A DNA stretch of 64,000 nt. Source: Rhodamnia argentea. Its lineage: Eukaryota; Streptophyta; Magnoliopsida; Myrtales; Myrtaceae. Location: assembly GCF_020921035.1 (NCBI RefSeq), contig NC_063153.1, forward strand, positions 16,988,001 through 17,052,000. Reading direction: 5' to 3'. Below, one piece after another: positions 10,593 to 21,875 of this stretch (position 1 is its first letter; each line of letters opens with the position of its first letter). Under the pieces are notes generated by a model. The model was not told the origin of the DNA, did no database searches, and saw nothing but the letters and a program-made list of their open reading frames with translations. The translations under genes and the position numbers were made by a program.

Positions 10593-13500
10593 TCAGAGCT
10601 TCGACCTCGCCTGGTCAAGCACGTTGGAGGACCGGTCAGGGAGCTGTAGACAGCTCCAATCGTCATCATCCTCCAATGCTTTGAATAGCATTTCCACTGT
10701 CTCTGCGCCGACTAACTCTAACTTTGGCGGCTCCCACTGTGTTCATCAAAACTAAAGTCAGGCTCATGCTCAACATCGTGTATCAATTCTTCGAAATTGC
10801 GAGGCAAGTCGTCTGTCCTCAAAAGGTTAAGCTGTTAGGGAAGAGTCGGACAATACAATTGTAGCTTACACCATTCTCAAATCTCTGTGATGCATTAATG
10901 ATTGTCTCTTGAACTCGTTGAAGTTAGGTACTTGGATTCTTCTTCTTTGAAAAATATGCAAGAGACTAATAATTTGTCGCTGTAACATATAACCTTCTCT
11001 ATAATTTGTCGTTGCAACATATACCCTTCTCCTCCCATTTATTAGTTAAGAGATATTAATGATTTGGACCGTCTTCGTCACGAATGACAGATGAAGCCAA
11101 CCGTAGCAAATGTCAAATAAACTGATGTAGTCAAATAGTAGGGTGATAGTCTTGTACCTTGGGCTTTTGGCCTCTATCGAAAAAAATTGCCCTTGAACCC
11201 TGCACCAAAACGTATTCACCAAACGCATCACACAAATTGATGAAGATAGCGATAGATATGACAAATGGCAGACAACCTTTGTGAATACTCTGGTTACAGA
11301 AATTATCGTATGGTCTATAGATTATTTAGATCACATTCACCTGTACCATCGATCATAAAAGCTAATGAATAACTCTGATGGAATTGGTCAATGTGGTTTA
11401 TGTTCATGAAATAAACTCTCGACTGTTGAGAAGTTGCTTATAAAAGTGATGTGACGAATCAAAGCTCTCATTGGGTACTTGAATTTGTCCTGCACATTTA
11501 GATGTCCATTTGGAGTTTGTCGTGTCCTATCGCTACTCTTGCTAAGTACCTCGTAGTAGTCATTGGTGATCTTCCTTCGCACGATGTTGCAATAGATGGT
11601 GTAGTCACGAGCTAGACATTGCTCAATCGTCTGACGACGTCCTTCTCTTATCTAATAATCAAGAACGACAAATTCTTTTAGTTGTTGAATGCAACATGCT
11701 ATGCTCCTTCTAATGTTACACATAAATAATTGCACAAGTTGAACATATTTCTCAAATTTCACTATCATCCAAAAGCGTTAATTTGTAGAGATAATGACAC
11801 AAATAATTTCTGAATTTTGACCCCAATGCGCAAGGTGATCCATGAACTTTGAATTTGTTCAATGTAGTTTCTAAACTTTAGTCCGATGTGCAATGTTATC
11901 TCTAAACTTTTAGTTTGTTGAATGTGGTCTATAGACTTTTAATACATATTCAATTTAGTCCTTGGATCGTGTGAAAAAGTTCAATATTGTCGTTTCATTA
12001 ATTCAAGTTTAAGGACAACATTGAACATTTTCATACAGTCTAAAAATTAAATTGAACATGTACAAAAAATCTTGAGACCATGCTGAACAAATTAAAAGTT
12101 CAATGACGATATTGCAAATTAGGCTAAAGTATAAGGACCGCATTGAATAAATTTATAGTTCGGAGACCATATTGCACATTGAACTAAAGTTCGGGACCAC
12201 CCATGTCATTTACCGTTCATTTGTATAAATTACCACTAAGCTAGATCTAGTATATGTTTTGTTTTGCATAGTACCGCTCTCAGAGTAATCTTTAGGCTGG
12301 TCGGACTAGCAGACTTCATACTGTTCACTGCCTCGGCGATCCATTTCTCTGCCAAGTTATCTACCAGCTCCTCCTCCTGCACCGTATAACTCTCTCAGCT
12401 GTGCAACTAGAAAAGAAGAAAGAGGGAAAACCACACAAACATATACTTACAAGACAATGTAAGATGCCCTCCACAGTTTGTCTTGAGAAACATTTGTTGA
12501 TCCTCTCCAGTCTATTCCAACAGTGAAGACTTGTTCATGAAGAGATCGTATACGACAGGAAGAGAGTGAAGGGCTAGAATAGCAAATCAGTAACCTTTTG
12601 TGGAGTTCTTCCTCTTTCGCACTGGATTTGCGCGCACATTTGTTGATGACCGATTCAATTTCTGATGCATTTGGTGAATCCACCGACGCGAGAGCGTGTT
12701 CTAAAAGAGGAAGATCCTATCGAGGAAATAGAGGGTAAAGACCATTTGAAATCGTACCGATTGTTGAATAAGAAAAGCCAGCAAGTTTTAGAATCGCCAA
12801 ACTAACCGGTTACCTTTGAAAGGACGAAATGAGTTGCGAGGCCGCATGCAAGCATTGTTTCTCCATCCAGCCGTGCTCCGGTTAATCCTAGATATTCACC
12901 TGCTTGATGTAGCACCACTTGTTAAAGCCAAATGATACGGAAATGTAGTCTAGATATTAGATAGATTTAATTTTTAATGATGAAAGCTCGGTATGATACA
13001 CACAAATGAAAAGATCAATAAAACGTAATTCTCTTCCCACAATGGAGAACAAGTTTATGCATTGCGGGTTCATCTGAAGTAAACAAAGAAAAGAAAAAAG
13101 CTGTCCAGAATTTACCAAAGTGACCGGGAAGCTTGGATAGGAAATGAGATGCACCCACATCCGGAAAGAGTCCGAGTATTGCTTCAGGCATTGCAAATAC
13201 CTGCAACCCCAGGAATCAAAGCACTCTTCAGAAGATTCATTTTCCTCTAGTGACAACCATTTTATTTTTTTTATCAGATGTCTCAGAAGATACATTATGG
13301 TGGACAAAGCTCATCTTCAATCATCATTCATCACCATCAGAGTCCCGGTTATCCGAATCCAACGAAATTATAGACAAGGACTGTTTACCGTCTTCTCTGT
13401 CACGACTCTAAAGCTCGCGTGCATGGAGATTCCAGCGCCCCCACCCATTACGACTCCGTTGATGAGGCACACCTTCAAAACCATTCATATTGGAAAAAAG

Positions 13501-15178
13501 AAACGTCCAGGTTGATTTAGAAGGGATCGCTGACTTAACTACTGATACTTTTAGTCTGGTTCATCAGCCATGGGAGTGTTGTACAAGAAGAAAAACCCCC
13601 AAATCAAATCTCACCAATGGCTTTTTGTAGGTGGCTATCAAGTGATCCAAGGTGAGTTGTTTCTTGTAAAAGCTTGCTCCGAAGCTCCAATGTCCTGAAG
13701 GATTTAATTAATACAAGAATTCACTTAGACTTTAAGGTGAAAAGTAAATATTAATGAGTTTTCTTCGCTTGTAGAAGGCATTTCTAAAACTTTATCTCAA
13801 AAACAATTATTAATTGCAATATCTACCCAAACTTATGTAAATAAATCTAGAGAAAATTTCAAATTAGGGCCTCAAGTCTTATCATTTTTTCAAATAAGAG
13901 TCTGAAGTTGGTTTTATTTCAAATAAGAGTTCAAAGTGCCATAATTATCTTAAAGAAGGGCTTGAAGTGAATTTTGTTCCAAATAAGGGTCTAGAATGAC
14001 TATAAAAGTTTCTAAAAAGGGCCTAATTCATCATTAATTAGGGACATTTTTGTAATTTTATCCATTTTCTTTATTTTATTTTATTTTTTAAAAAATAAAA
14101 AATAGCAGATATAGGTGGGAGGGGTTGCCCTCCCGCTTGTAGTTGCCACCCCAACGTTGGTGGAGTGGTGATGCCGGCAGCCCCTCCCGCCTATGTATCA
14201 CCTCGCTCCCTCCCTCCCCCCCCTCCTCTTTTACTTTTTTTAATTTTTATTTTAATTTAATGTTAAAATTATATTGTGACGAAAACGCCCTTGATCGTCC
14301 GGAATATTTGGCCATCCGGCGAAGTTAGGTCCTTTTTTTGAAATAATCATGGTCACTTTAGGCCCTTATTTGAGACAAAAAGGGCACTTTAGGCCCTTAT
14401 TTGAAACTAGGACCACTTCAGGCGCTTTTTTGAAAAATTAAGGGATGTCGAGTCCCTTATTTGAAATTTTCCCATAAATCTATATGAGATGATTCTAGTG
14501 TTGAAAAATGATTTTTCTTGTCGGTTGATTTTTGAAAATGTTTTTGCAAATCATAAAAAATCTGGTAGCAAAAATAAATCACTGATCACCTGATTTTTAC
14601 CGGTGGTATTTTTAACTTAAAATAAATTAAACAGTACGGAAAAAATTTTTCCGATTTTCTACAAGAAAACATTATAATTTTGCATGTCTAAGTGACTGTC
14701 CACCTGATAGTTATATGAGACAGAATTAAAAGAGAGCAGATCCTGATTTGATCACCTGTTAACATGGAGCAGATATTCTGGAAAACATCACCACCAGCAC
14801 AGAATCCTTTCCCGTTTCCCTAATGAATATTTTGATCGAACCCAACTACTGTTATTTGCTTAAATATTGTACTAGCAGCAGCTCTGTAGGAACAAAGGAC
14901 AGACATGAACACAACCACTACTTACCTTCAAGATGACAACGTTGACGGCAGGGTCGTCCTCGTACATCTTCAACTTGCTAAACATCTGAGAAACCTGCGT
15001 GCTCGGACAGAGACCGCGCATGAGCAATGGACACCACCTAAACTGGTAGAGAAAGAAGAGAGGGACAGACCGTTTCGAGATTGAGGGAGTTTAACTTGGA
15101 AGGCCGGTTCAAGATCACCTTTCGCGCTCCCGAATGCTCTTCTTCGAACAGTACCTGCGAAAAGGCAAATGAAATCAT
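10593..15178 (-). CDS. CHY1: 3-hydroxyisobutyryl-CoA hydrolase, peroxisomal (CHY1-like), 13 exons
   Basis: CHY1 enzymes cleave 3-hydroxyisobutyryl-CoA in valine breakdown and prevent toxic methacrylyl-CoA build-up in peroxisomes. Minus-strand exons: 15178-15071, 14994-14926, 14819-14756, 13694-13615, 13472-13389, 13200-13116, 12899-12814, 12716-12595, 12511-12451, 12376-12275, 11651-11550, 11199-11158, 10736-10593. Every junction is GT-AG and phase-consistent; the sum is 1149 bases, 382 residues, close to the 378 of AtCHY1. Visible motifs are VILNRPSKLNSL near 20-30, GNGKGFCAGGD at 60-70, NGVVMGGGAG (oxyanion hole) at 112-121, and FAMPEAILGLFPDVG at 137-151 with the conserved acidic residues E141 and D149. 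The protein ends in SKL, a canonical peroxisomal signal. The ATG at 15178 gives a short MISFAFSQVLFEEE start like the family. Introns 3 and 10 hold MITEs. It looks fully functional. Confidence 0.95.
11787..12217. mobile_element. MITE-like inverted-repeat element in intron 10 of CHY1
   Basis: The two halves are imperfect reverse complements built from phrases such as AATGTGGTC, TGAACTTT and CAATGTGCAAT. The ends read GATAATGACAC and, inverted, GTAAATGACAT. Flanks TTAATTTGTA and TTCATTTGTA may be a decayed 9-10 bp target duplication, suggesting a Mutator-like family. No coding capacity. Confidence 0.55.
13850..14473. mobile_element. Mutator-like MITE (624 bp) in intron 3 of CHY1
   Basis: Inverted ends read (GA/GG)GAAAATTTCAAAT(T/A)AGGG with further pairing inward (CCTCAAGTC and similar). 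Flanks are a perfect 9-bp duplication ATAAATCTA (13841-13849 and 14474-14482), typical of Mutator-like elements. The interior alternates AAATAAGGGCCT-type repeats with a GC-rich core around 14110-14220. A related element begins at about 63180. It sits inside a functional intron, so it must be spliced out with it. Confidence 0.85.
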
Positions 15179-15303
15179 CGTCTACCAACGGGCCGCCGAG
15201 CATGGCCTCTTATTTAAAGGGTCGGAGATCAATGAGCGGAGAGGACGCACCGGCCGCTCGGCTAAGTCTCTGCGGAACAACTCGGTAGAGCTCAGACCCT
15301 GCA

Positions 15304-15310
<7 letters not shown>

Positions 15311-15351
<41 letters not shown>

Positions 15352-15412
15352 CTCTCCTCCTATTTGGGCGGTTGCGCAGGGCCAAGGAAGGAAAACTCGA
15401 TTCCTATTTATA
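15311..15412 (-). promoter_or_regulatory. CHY1: core promoter of CHY1: TATA box and CT tract
   Basis: On the coding (minus) strand TATAAATA lies at 15412-15405, about 230 bases before the ATG. It is followed by a 38-base GA/CT dinucleotide tract at 15311-15348 that would lie in the leader. Such pyrimidine or GA-rich leaders are common in plant promoters. Role inferred from position only. Confidence 0.5.
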
Positions 15413-16119
15413 ATCGAGTAATGCAACCCCATTAATCTATTTGGGTCCTCCTAATATTGTTTAAAATCTAGACTAAATTAGGACACGTACGCGCGTACGT
15501 AAGCTTAATCACGTAATAAACATCAGGCTGGGCCATTGCTTAATCTGTTCACGTTCTGTCAAAAGTCGATAATGAATACTTCCCAAATAAAAGTAGAATA
15601 AACAAAGACTCATCTGGTCTTGACGAGCCCCACGTTGGGCGATCGTGAATTTGCATGTGATATGAAGGTTGACTGACCTTGGTCACCTTTCTAATGCCAA
15701 CATCCTTATCCTTTTAATACATCATCATCTTTACCAAAAAAAAAAAAAAGAATAAACAAAGACTCATCTGGTCTTGAATGTGAAAAGGCCGCCTGATTGA
15801 TCAATTTCGTTTGTCTTTTCGTTTGATTGGAATCGTGGGTCGTCATCAGCTTTGCAGATACCACGTTCTTGGTCGGGCCTTTTATATTAACTAGTTGAAA
15901 CTTGAAAGCCATTATAATCACCAGTCTTCGAGAGAAATGCTTGCACCGTCATCAGTTTTAGGAACACGTGATGTTCCCCTAGATTCTTATATGATGTGAA
16001 CAAAGGCTTTTTGGCCGGCTCTCCCCAATGCATTGCATCAAGACAGACGAGCTTACTCATTGACTAATGTTTTATTTCGTTCCCAAGGAAAGTGAGGGTC
16101 TAGTTCAGTCGCATTTCAA

Positions 16120-16335
16120 CGGGAAAAGTACACTAGTATATATTGAGTGCATAACTTTAAAATGTTCACTTAAGTGTCATAACTTTCAAAATCGTTTTTG
16201 AGTGTACGTCGGAGTAAGATCGTTACTTGAGTGTTGTGAACTTTTCGGCAGTCAACATAGCACTCAGTGCCATTTTAAAGTTATGGGACTTGTGCGTTTT
16301 AGTTATGGCACTGGAAGTTTTGTCCCAATTTCCAA
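16120..16335. mobile_element. MITE relic, related to the element at 46524
   Basis: It starts GGGAAAAGTACA and carries the same phrases TTCACTTAAGTG and CATAACTTTCAAAA as the complete element at 46524-46898. The right end is degraded. It lies in the part of segment copy 1 that is absent from copy 2. Confidence 0.5.
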
Positions 16336-17095
16336 CGAAGTTACTAATTTATAAGTTGGCTCCAATGTTTATAGCCTTGAATGATCAAGTGGCAATTTTT
16401 AAGCACACCCAATTGCTTGACATTTTCAAAATACTTAAATACATATTAGGTAGCTTTAGCCTTTACCATATAATATGGTCAACTTGTAATCTTTTCACAG
16501 GAGATTATGAGGAATAAGTCCCATGACATTTTGCGCACATGTCTAACTACTAGCTCTTTGTCGCTACCTTCTCAAAGGTGAAGCACCAAGAAAAAACTAA
16601 TGGATGATTAAATATTTTTTTTTCAGATTTGGTTAACCAGCATTAACCTTCAATTATTTCATTCGACCTCTCTTTAATGTCTACGGAAATACTTTTATGC
16701 AGGTGAGAATTATGTCTCGAGTTTGAACAAAATAAACAAAATCGACCCCAAATTGAGGTGCGCACAAATTCAGCCTGATTTACGACCCATCGAACCGATC
16801 CATGCAGCTAAACGAGACTGTAACATTACAAAACCAAGCCAACATGCATGAATTGTGTTAAGGTACTTAGGAAATTTTTTCGTTGTTTCTTTTAAGTAGC
16901 ATGTAATAATACACTTGTAAAAGAGAAATGCTGGACTTGGGAGAACTATAATCTACTTACTGAATAGTGGACGACCGCATTCATCTCGTTCATTTAAATA
17001 AGCAGGTTTCATACATAAATAGCTAATAAATAAGTAGATCCATTGATGTTGGTCCAATTACATCCGTATAACGTAAGAACTGCAAATAGGTTAGT

Positions 17096-19092
17096 TCAGA
17101 GCTTCGATCTCGCGTGGTCAAGCGAGGTGGATCGAAGGACCGGGCAGGGAGCTGTAGACAAGTCCAATCGTGGTCATCCTCTGATGCTTTGAATAGCATA
17201 TTCACCGTTTCTGCTCCGACTAACTCTTAACTTTGGCGGTTCCCACTGTGTTCATCAAACAAAAAACAGGTTCATGCTCGATCCCGAGTATCAACTCATT
17301 TTATTTGTTAGATGAACAGGTTTGTCCCAACATGTTAATTAGTTAGGAAACGGGCCAATAATGTATTTATAACATGTGACCTTAGATAATTCAAGCTTGT
17401 ACTACCTTCCCGACGATTATAGGATCTCAAATTGCTGCGAGGCTTATTGATTGTCTCCTGAACTAACTGAATTGAGCACTTGGTTTTTCATTATTAGTAA
17501 AAGTTAAAAAGAAATTAATGATTTGGGTCGTCTTCGTTTAGCCAATACACTACTAATGATAGATGAAGCCAGGTACCAATCGAAAGGTTTGGACATGAAA
17601 AATAAAAAAATGAAAAAAGATGTCTGAAGCATATATGTTTGCACTAGGGGTGAGCATGGTTCCAAGGTAGAATCGAGAACACGGAACCGGAACTTATAGG
17701 ATCCGGTTTGGTTCCAGGTTCCAAGATATATATGGTAGGTTTTAGGTTTCAAAAATTGAGGAACATGTTTAAACGGGTAGGTTCCAGGTTTCACTACTAA
17801 GAACTTGGAACCTGGATCCTAGATCCTAGATCTTGAAATAAATTTTTATATTTTTTTTTGTGTATATTTTTGCACATTCCTACAATTTTCTATGGCGTCC
17901 GACGATGAATGTATAATCTAGAGCCAAACAAATTTTTAGGTTTCGGGTTCCAAAAAAGGATAAACTTATTTCAATGGATTGGTTTCATGTTCTAAATACA
18001 ATCTGTATGGAACCTAAAATCACTCACCTCTATTTTCTCTTAGATGTTGTAGCATTCATTCTTATTTTGCTTAATTAAAAATGAAAATAAAATAAAATAA
18101 AATAAAAGAAATTGATAAGTTTTTGGGTACCCTGGAACCGACCCTAGAACCCGTGACGGGGTAGGTTCTATATTTCAAGATATGACGGGTAGGTTCCAAG
18201 TTCCGAAAAATGAGAAACTTGTTTCGATGAGTAGGTTTTAGGTTCCAAGTGGAATCTGTAAGGAACTTGGAACCGCTCATCCCTTAGTTTGCACCTTGGG
18301 CTTTTTGTTTTTGTCGAAGGAAATTGCCCTTGAACCCTGCACCAAAACGGATACATCAATGCCTTACCCAAATTGACGAGGACCAAAATATAGATGACAA
18401 ATGACAGACACCCTTATTGAATACTCCCATTGAAAAAAAAAAAATTGTACAGTTAATTGATGTGACAAATTAAAGCTCTAATTAGGTACTTGAATATGTC
18501 CTCCATATTTATAGTTTGTAACATCACTTTATAAATTTTCCCTGGGAAGCTGTTTATATACATCCTATCACGACTCCTAGTTAGTACCTCGTAGTTGTCA
18601 TTGGTGATCTTCCTTCGCACGATGTTGCAAAAGATGGTGTACTCGCGATGAGCTAGACATTGTTCAATCGTTTGACCGTGTCCTTCTCTTATCTAATTAT
18701 CAAGATCAACGAGCTCTTTAAGTTCTTGAATGCGATATGCCGTGCTCCACGTAAAGTTGCACATAAATAATTGACAGTGTCAAGCAATTTGTAACATGTA
18801 CTAACACAAACATGCATGTATGGAGGTAAGCGGCTAGTTTGTAGAGGGTACAACTCCCATTCTAGTCTAACACAAATTGCTGAAGACTTCTACTTTCAAA
18901 GGAGTAGATTTTGAAAAGTGGAAGATATTTGTAGAATTTCACTCTAATTCTACGGGTTAATCTGGATAATTTTTTAGCTAAGCTTCATATTATACGTATT
19001 GTTTTGCATATTACCGATATCAGAAAAATCTTAAGGCTGGTCGGACTAGCAGACTTCATGTCGCTCAACGCATCGGCGATCCATTTCTCTGC
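17096..19092 (-). pseudogene. CHY1-like hydrolase fragment (exons 13, 12, 11, part of 10)
   Basis: This is a duplicated 3' end of a CHY1-like gene. Exon 12 (about 18296-18337) still reads GSRAISFDKNKKPK, and exon 11 (about 18593-18699) and exon 10 (to 19092) are recognisable. Exon 13 has one extra base soon after WEPPKL, leading to a TGA; a further five-base excess downstream restores the original frame so that an SKL end is still written in the DNA. Exons 1-9 are absent, and exon 10 is cut at 19092 by the duplication junction. The intron before exon 12 holds a complete hAT element. It is not expected to make a working enzyme. Confidence 0.85.
17645..18286. mobile_element. hAT-type MITE (642 bp), with empty site at 21.05 kb
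   Basis: Ends read TAGGGGTGAGCATGGTTCC and, inverted, TAAGGGATGAGCGGTTCC. It is flanked by the perfect 8-bp duplication GTTTGCAC (17637-17644 and 18287-18294). The matching position in segment copy 2 (about 21047-21054) carries a single GTTTGCAC and no element. The interior repeats GGTTCC/GGAACC phrases. Related elements are at 26541 and about 57600. Confidence 0.92.
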
Positions 19093-19162
19093 CGAGTCAA
19101 CTTGTAATCTTTTCACAGGAGATTACGAGGAATAAGTTCCACGACATTTTGAGCACAAGTTC
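19093..19162. other. junction between the two segmental copies
   Basis: After CHY exon 10 is cut, about 60 bases match the region at 16466-16540 (GTCAACTTGTAATCTTTTCA and onward). The second copy then starts with ACGCGCGTACGTAA. This short out-of-place patch suggests template switching or a multi-step rearrangement rather than one clean unequal crossover. Confidence 0.7.
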
Positions 19163-21875
19163 CACGACACATACGCGCGTACGTAAGCTTAATGACGTAA
19201 TAATCATCAGGCTGGGCCATTGCTTAATCTGTTCATGTTCTGTCAAAAGTTGATAACGAATACTCCCCAAATAAAAGTAGAATAAACAAAGACTCATCTG
19301 GTCTTGACGAGCCCCACGGTGGGCGATTGTGAATTTGCAAGTGATATGAAGGTTGACTGACCTTGGTCACCTTTCTAATGCGAACATCCTTATCCTTTTA
19401 ATACATCATCATTTTTACCCCCCAAAAAAAAAAAAAAGACTCATCTGGTCTTGAATGTGAAAAGGCCGCCTGATTGATCAATTTCGTTTTGTCTTTTCGT
19501 TTGATTGGAATCGTGGGTCGTCATCAGCTTCGCAGATACCACGTTCTTGGTCGGGCCTTTTTATATTAACTAGTTGAAACTTGAAAGCCATTATAATCAC
19601 CAGTCTTCGAGAGAAATGCTTGCACCATCATCAGTTTTAGGAACACGTGATGTTCCCTAGATTCTTATATGATGTGAACAAAGGCTTTTGGCAGGCTCTC
19701 CGCAATGCATTGCATCAAGACAGACGAGCTTACTCATTGACTAATGTTTTATTTCGTTCCCTAGGAAAATGAGGGTTAGCCTTAAGTGATCAAGTGGCAA
19801 TTTTTAAGCACACCCAATTGCTTGACATTTTCAAAATACTTAAACACAGATTAGGTAGCTTTAGCCTTTACCATATAATATAGTCAACTTGTAATCTTTT
19901 CACTGGAGATTACGAGGAATAAGTCCCATGACATTTTGCGCACATGTCTAACTACTAGCTCTTTGTCGCTACCTTCTCAAAGGTGAAGCACCAAGAAAAA
20001 ACTAATGGATAATTAAATTTTTTTTTTTTGAGACTTGGTTAACCAGCATTAACCTTCAATTATTTCATTCGACCTCTCTTTAATGTTTACGGAAATACTT
20101 TTATGCAGGTGAGAATTATGTCTCGAGTTTGAACCAAATAAACAAAATTGACCCCGAATTGAGGTGTGCTCAAATTTCGCCTGATTTACGACCCATTGAA
20201 CCGATCCATGTAGCTAAACGATACTGTGACATTACAAAACCAAGCCAACATGCGTGAATTGTGTTGAGGTACTTAGGAAAAATTTTCCGTTGTTTCTTTT
20301 AAGTAGCATGTAATAATACATTTGTAAAAGAGAAATGCTGGACTTGGGAGAACAATAATCTACTTACTGAATAGTAGACCGCATTCATCTCGTTTATTTA
20401 TTTAAATAAGCGGGTTTCATACACAAATAGGTAATAAATAGATAGATCCATCGATGATGGTCCAATTGCATCCGTACAACGTAAGAACTGCAAATAGGTT
20501 AGTTCAGAGCTTCGATCTCGCGTGGTCAAGCGAGTTGGATCGAAGGACCGGGCAGGGAGCTGTAGACAAGTCCAATCGTCGTCATCCTCTGATGCTTTGA
20601 ATGGCACATTCACCGTTTCTGCTCCGACTAACTCTTAACTTTGGCGGTTCCCACAGTGTTCATCAAACAAAAATCAGGCCCATGCTCGACCCAGGGAATC
20701 AACTCATTTTATTTGTTAGATGAACCGTTTGTCCCAACATGTTAAATTAGTTAGGAAACGGGCCAATAATGTTTTTATAACATGTGACCTTAGAGAATTC
20801 AAGCTTGTACTACCTTCCCGACGATTCTAGGATCTCAAATCTCTGTGAGGCTTATTGATTGTCTCCTGAACTAACTGAATTAAGTACTTGGTTTTTCATT
20901 ATTAGTAAAAGTTAAAAAGAAATTAATGATTTGGGTCGTCTTCGTTTAGCCAATACACTACTAATGATAGATGAAGCCAAGTACCAATCAAAAGGTTTGG
21001 ACATGAAAAATAAAAAAAATGACAAAGATGTCTGAAGCATCTATGTTTGCACCTTGGGCTTTTTGTCTTTGTCGAAGAAAATTGCCCTTGAGCCCTGCAC
21101 CAAAACGGATACATCAATGCCTTACCCAAATCGACGAGGAGCAAAATATAGATGACAAATGATCGATACCCTTGCTGAATACTCCCATTGAAAAAAAAAA
21201 ATTGTACAGTTAAGTGATGCGACAAATTAAAGCTCTAATTAGGTACTTGAATGTGTCCTCCATATTTATAGTTTGTGACATCACTTTATAAATTTTTTCC
21301 TGGGAGATGTTTATATACATCATATCATGACTCCTGGTTAGTACCTCGTAGTAGTCATTAGTGATCTTCCTTCGCACGATGTTGCAAAAGATGGTGTACT
21401 CACGATGAGCTAGACATTGTTCAATCGTTTGACCACGTCCTTCTCTTATCTAATTACCAAGATCAACGAGCTCTTTAAGCTCTTGAATGCGATATGCCGT
21501 GCTCCACGTAATGTTGCACATAAATAATTGACAGTGCCAAGCAATTTGTAACATGTACTAACACAAACATGCATGTACGGAGGTAAGGGGCTAGCTTGTA
21601 GAGGGTACAACTCCCATTCTATTCTAACACAAGTTGCTGAAGACTTCTACTTTCAAAGGAGTAGATTTTGAAAAGTGGAAGATATTTGTAGAATTTCACT
21701 CTAATTCTAAGTGTTAATCTGGATAATTTTTTAGCTAAGCTTCATATTATACGTATTGTTTTGCATATTACCGATCTCAGAAAAATCTTAAGGCTGGTCG
21801 GACTAGCAGACTTCATGTCGCTCACCGCATCGGTGATCCATTTCTCTGCCGAGTTATCGAGCAACTCCTTTTCCT
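19163..21875. repeat. segmental duplication, copy 2
   Basis: Direct repeat of 15483-19092, continuing beyond copy 1's break into the rest of the CHY pseudogene. It lacks the MITE-bearing ~260 bp near 16.1-16.4 kb and the hAT element of copy 1. Non-coding parts, including the tract GATTGATCAATTTCGTTT and the region around a G-box-like AACACGTGATG, align closely. Confidence 0.88.

Larger units (their letters stand above)
15483..19092. repeat. segmental duplication, copy 1 (CHY1 intergenic region plus 3' part of a second CHY gene)
   Basis: Starting with ACACGTACGCGCGTACGTAA, this segment is repeated in direct orientation from 19163. The two run in parallel across non-coding sequence and CHY exons 13-10. 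Copy 1 contains two stretches that copy 2 lacks: about 260 bp near 16110-16375 and a hAT element at 17645-18286. It breaks off inside CHY exon 10. Identity is high by eye. Confidence 0.9.

Noticed and set aside
14970-15203. Minus-strand frame starting MLGGPLVDDD as the CHY1 start
   Set aside because: It is in another frame from the conserved VILNRPSKLNSL block; the ATG at 15178 is in the right frame and gives a family-like start.
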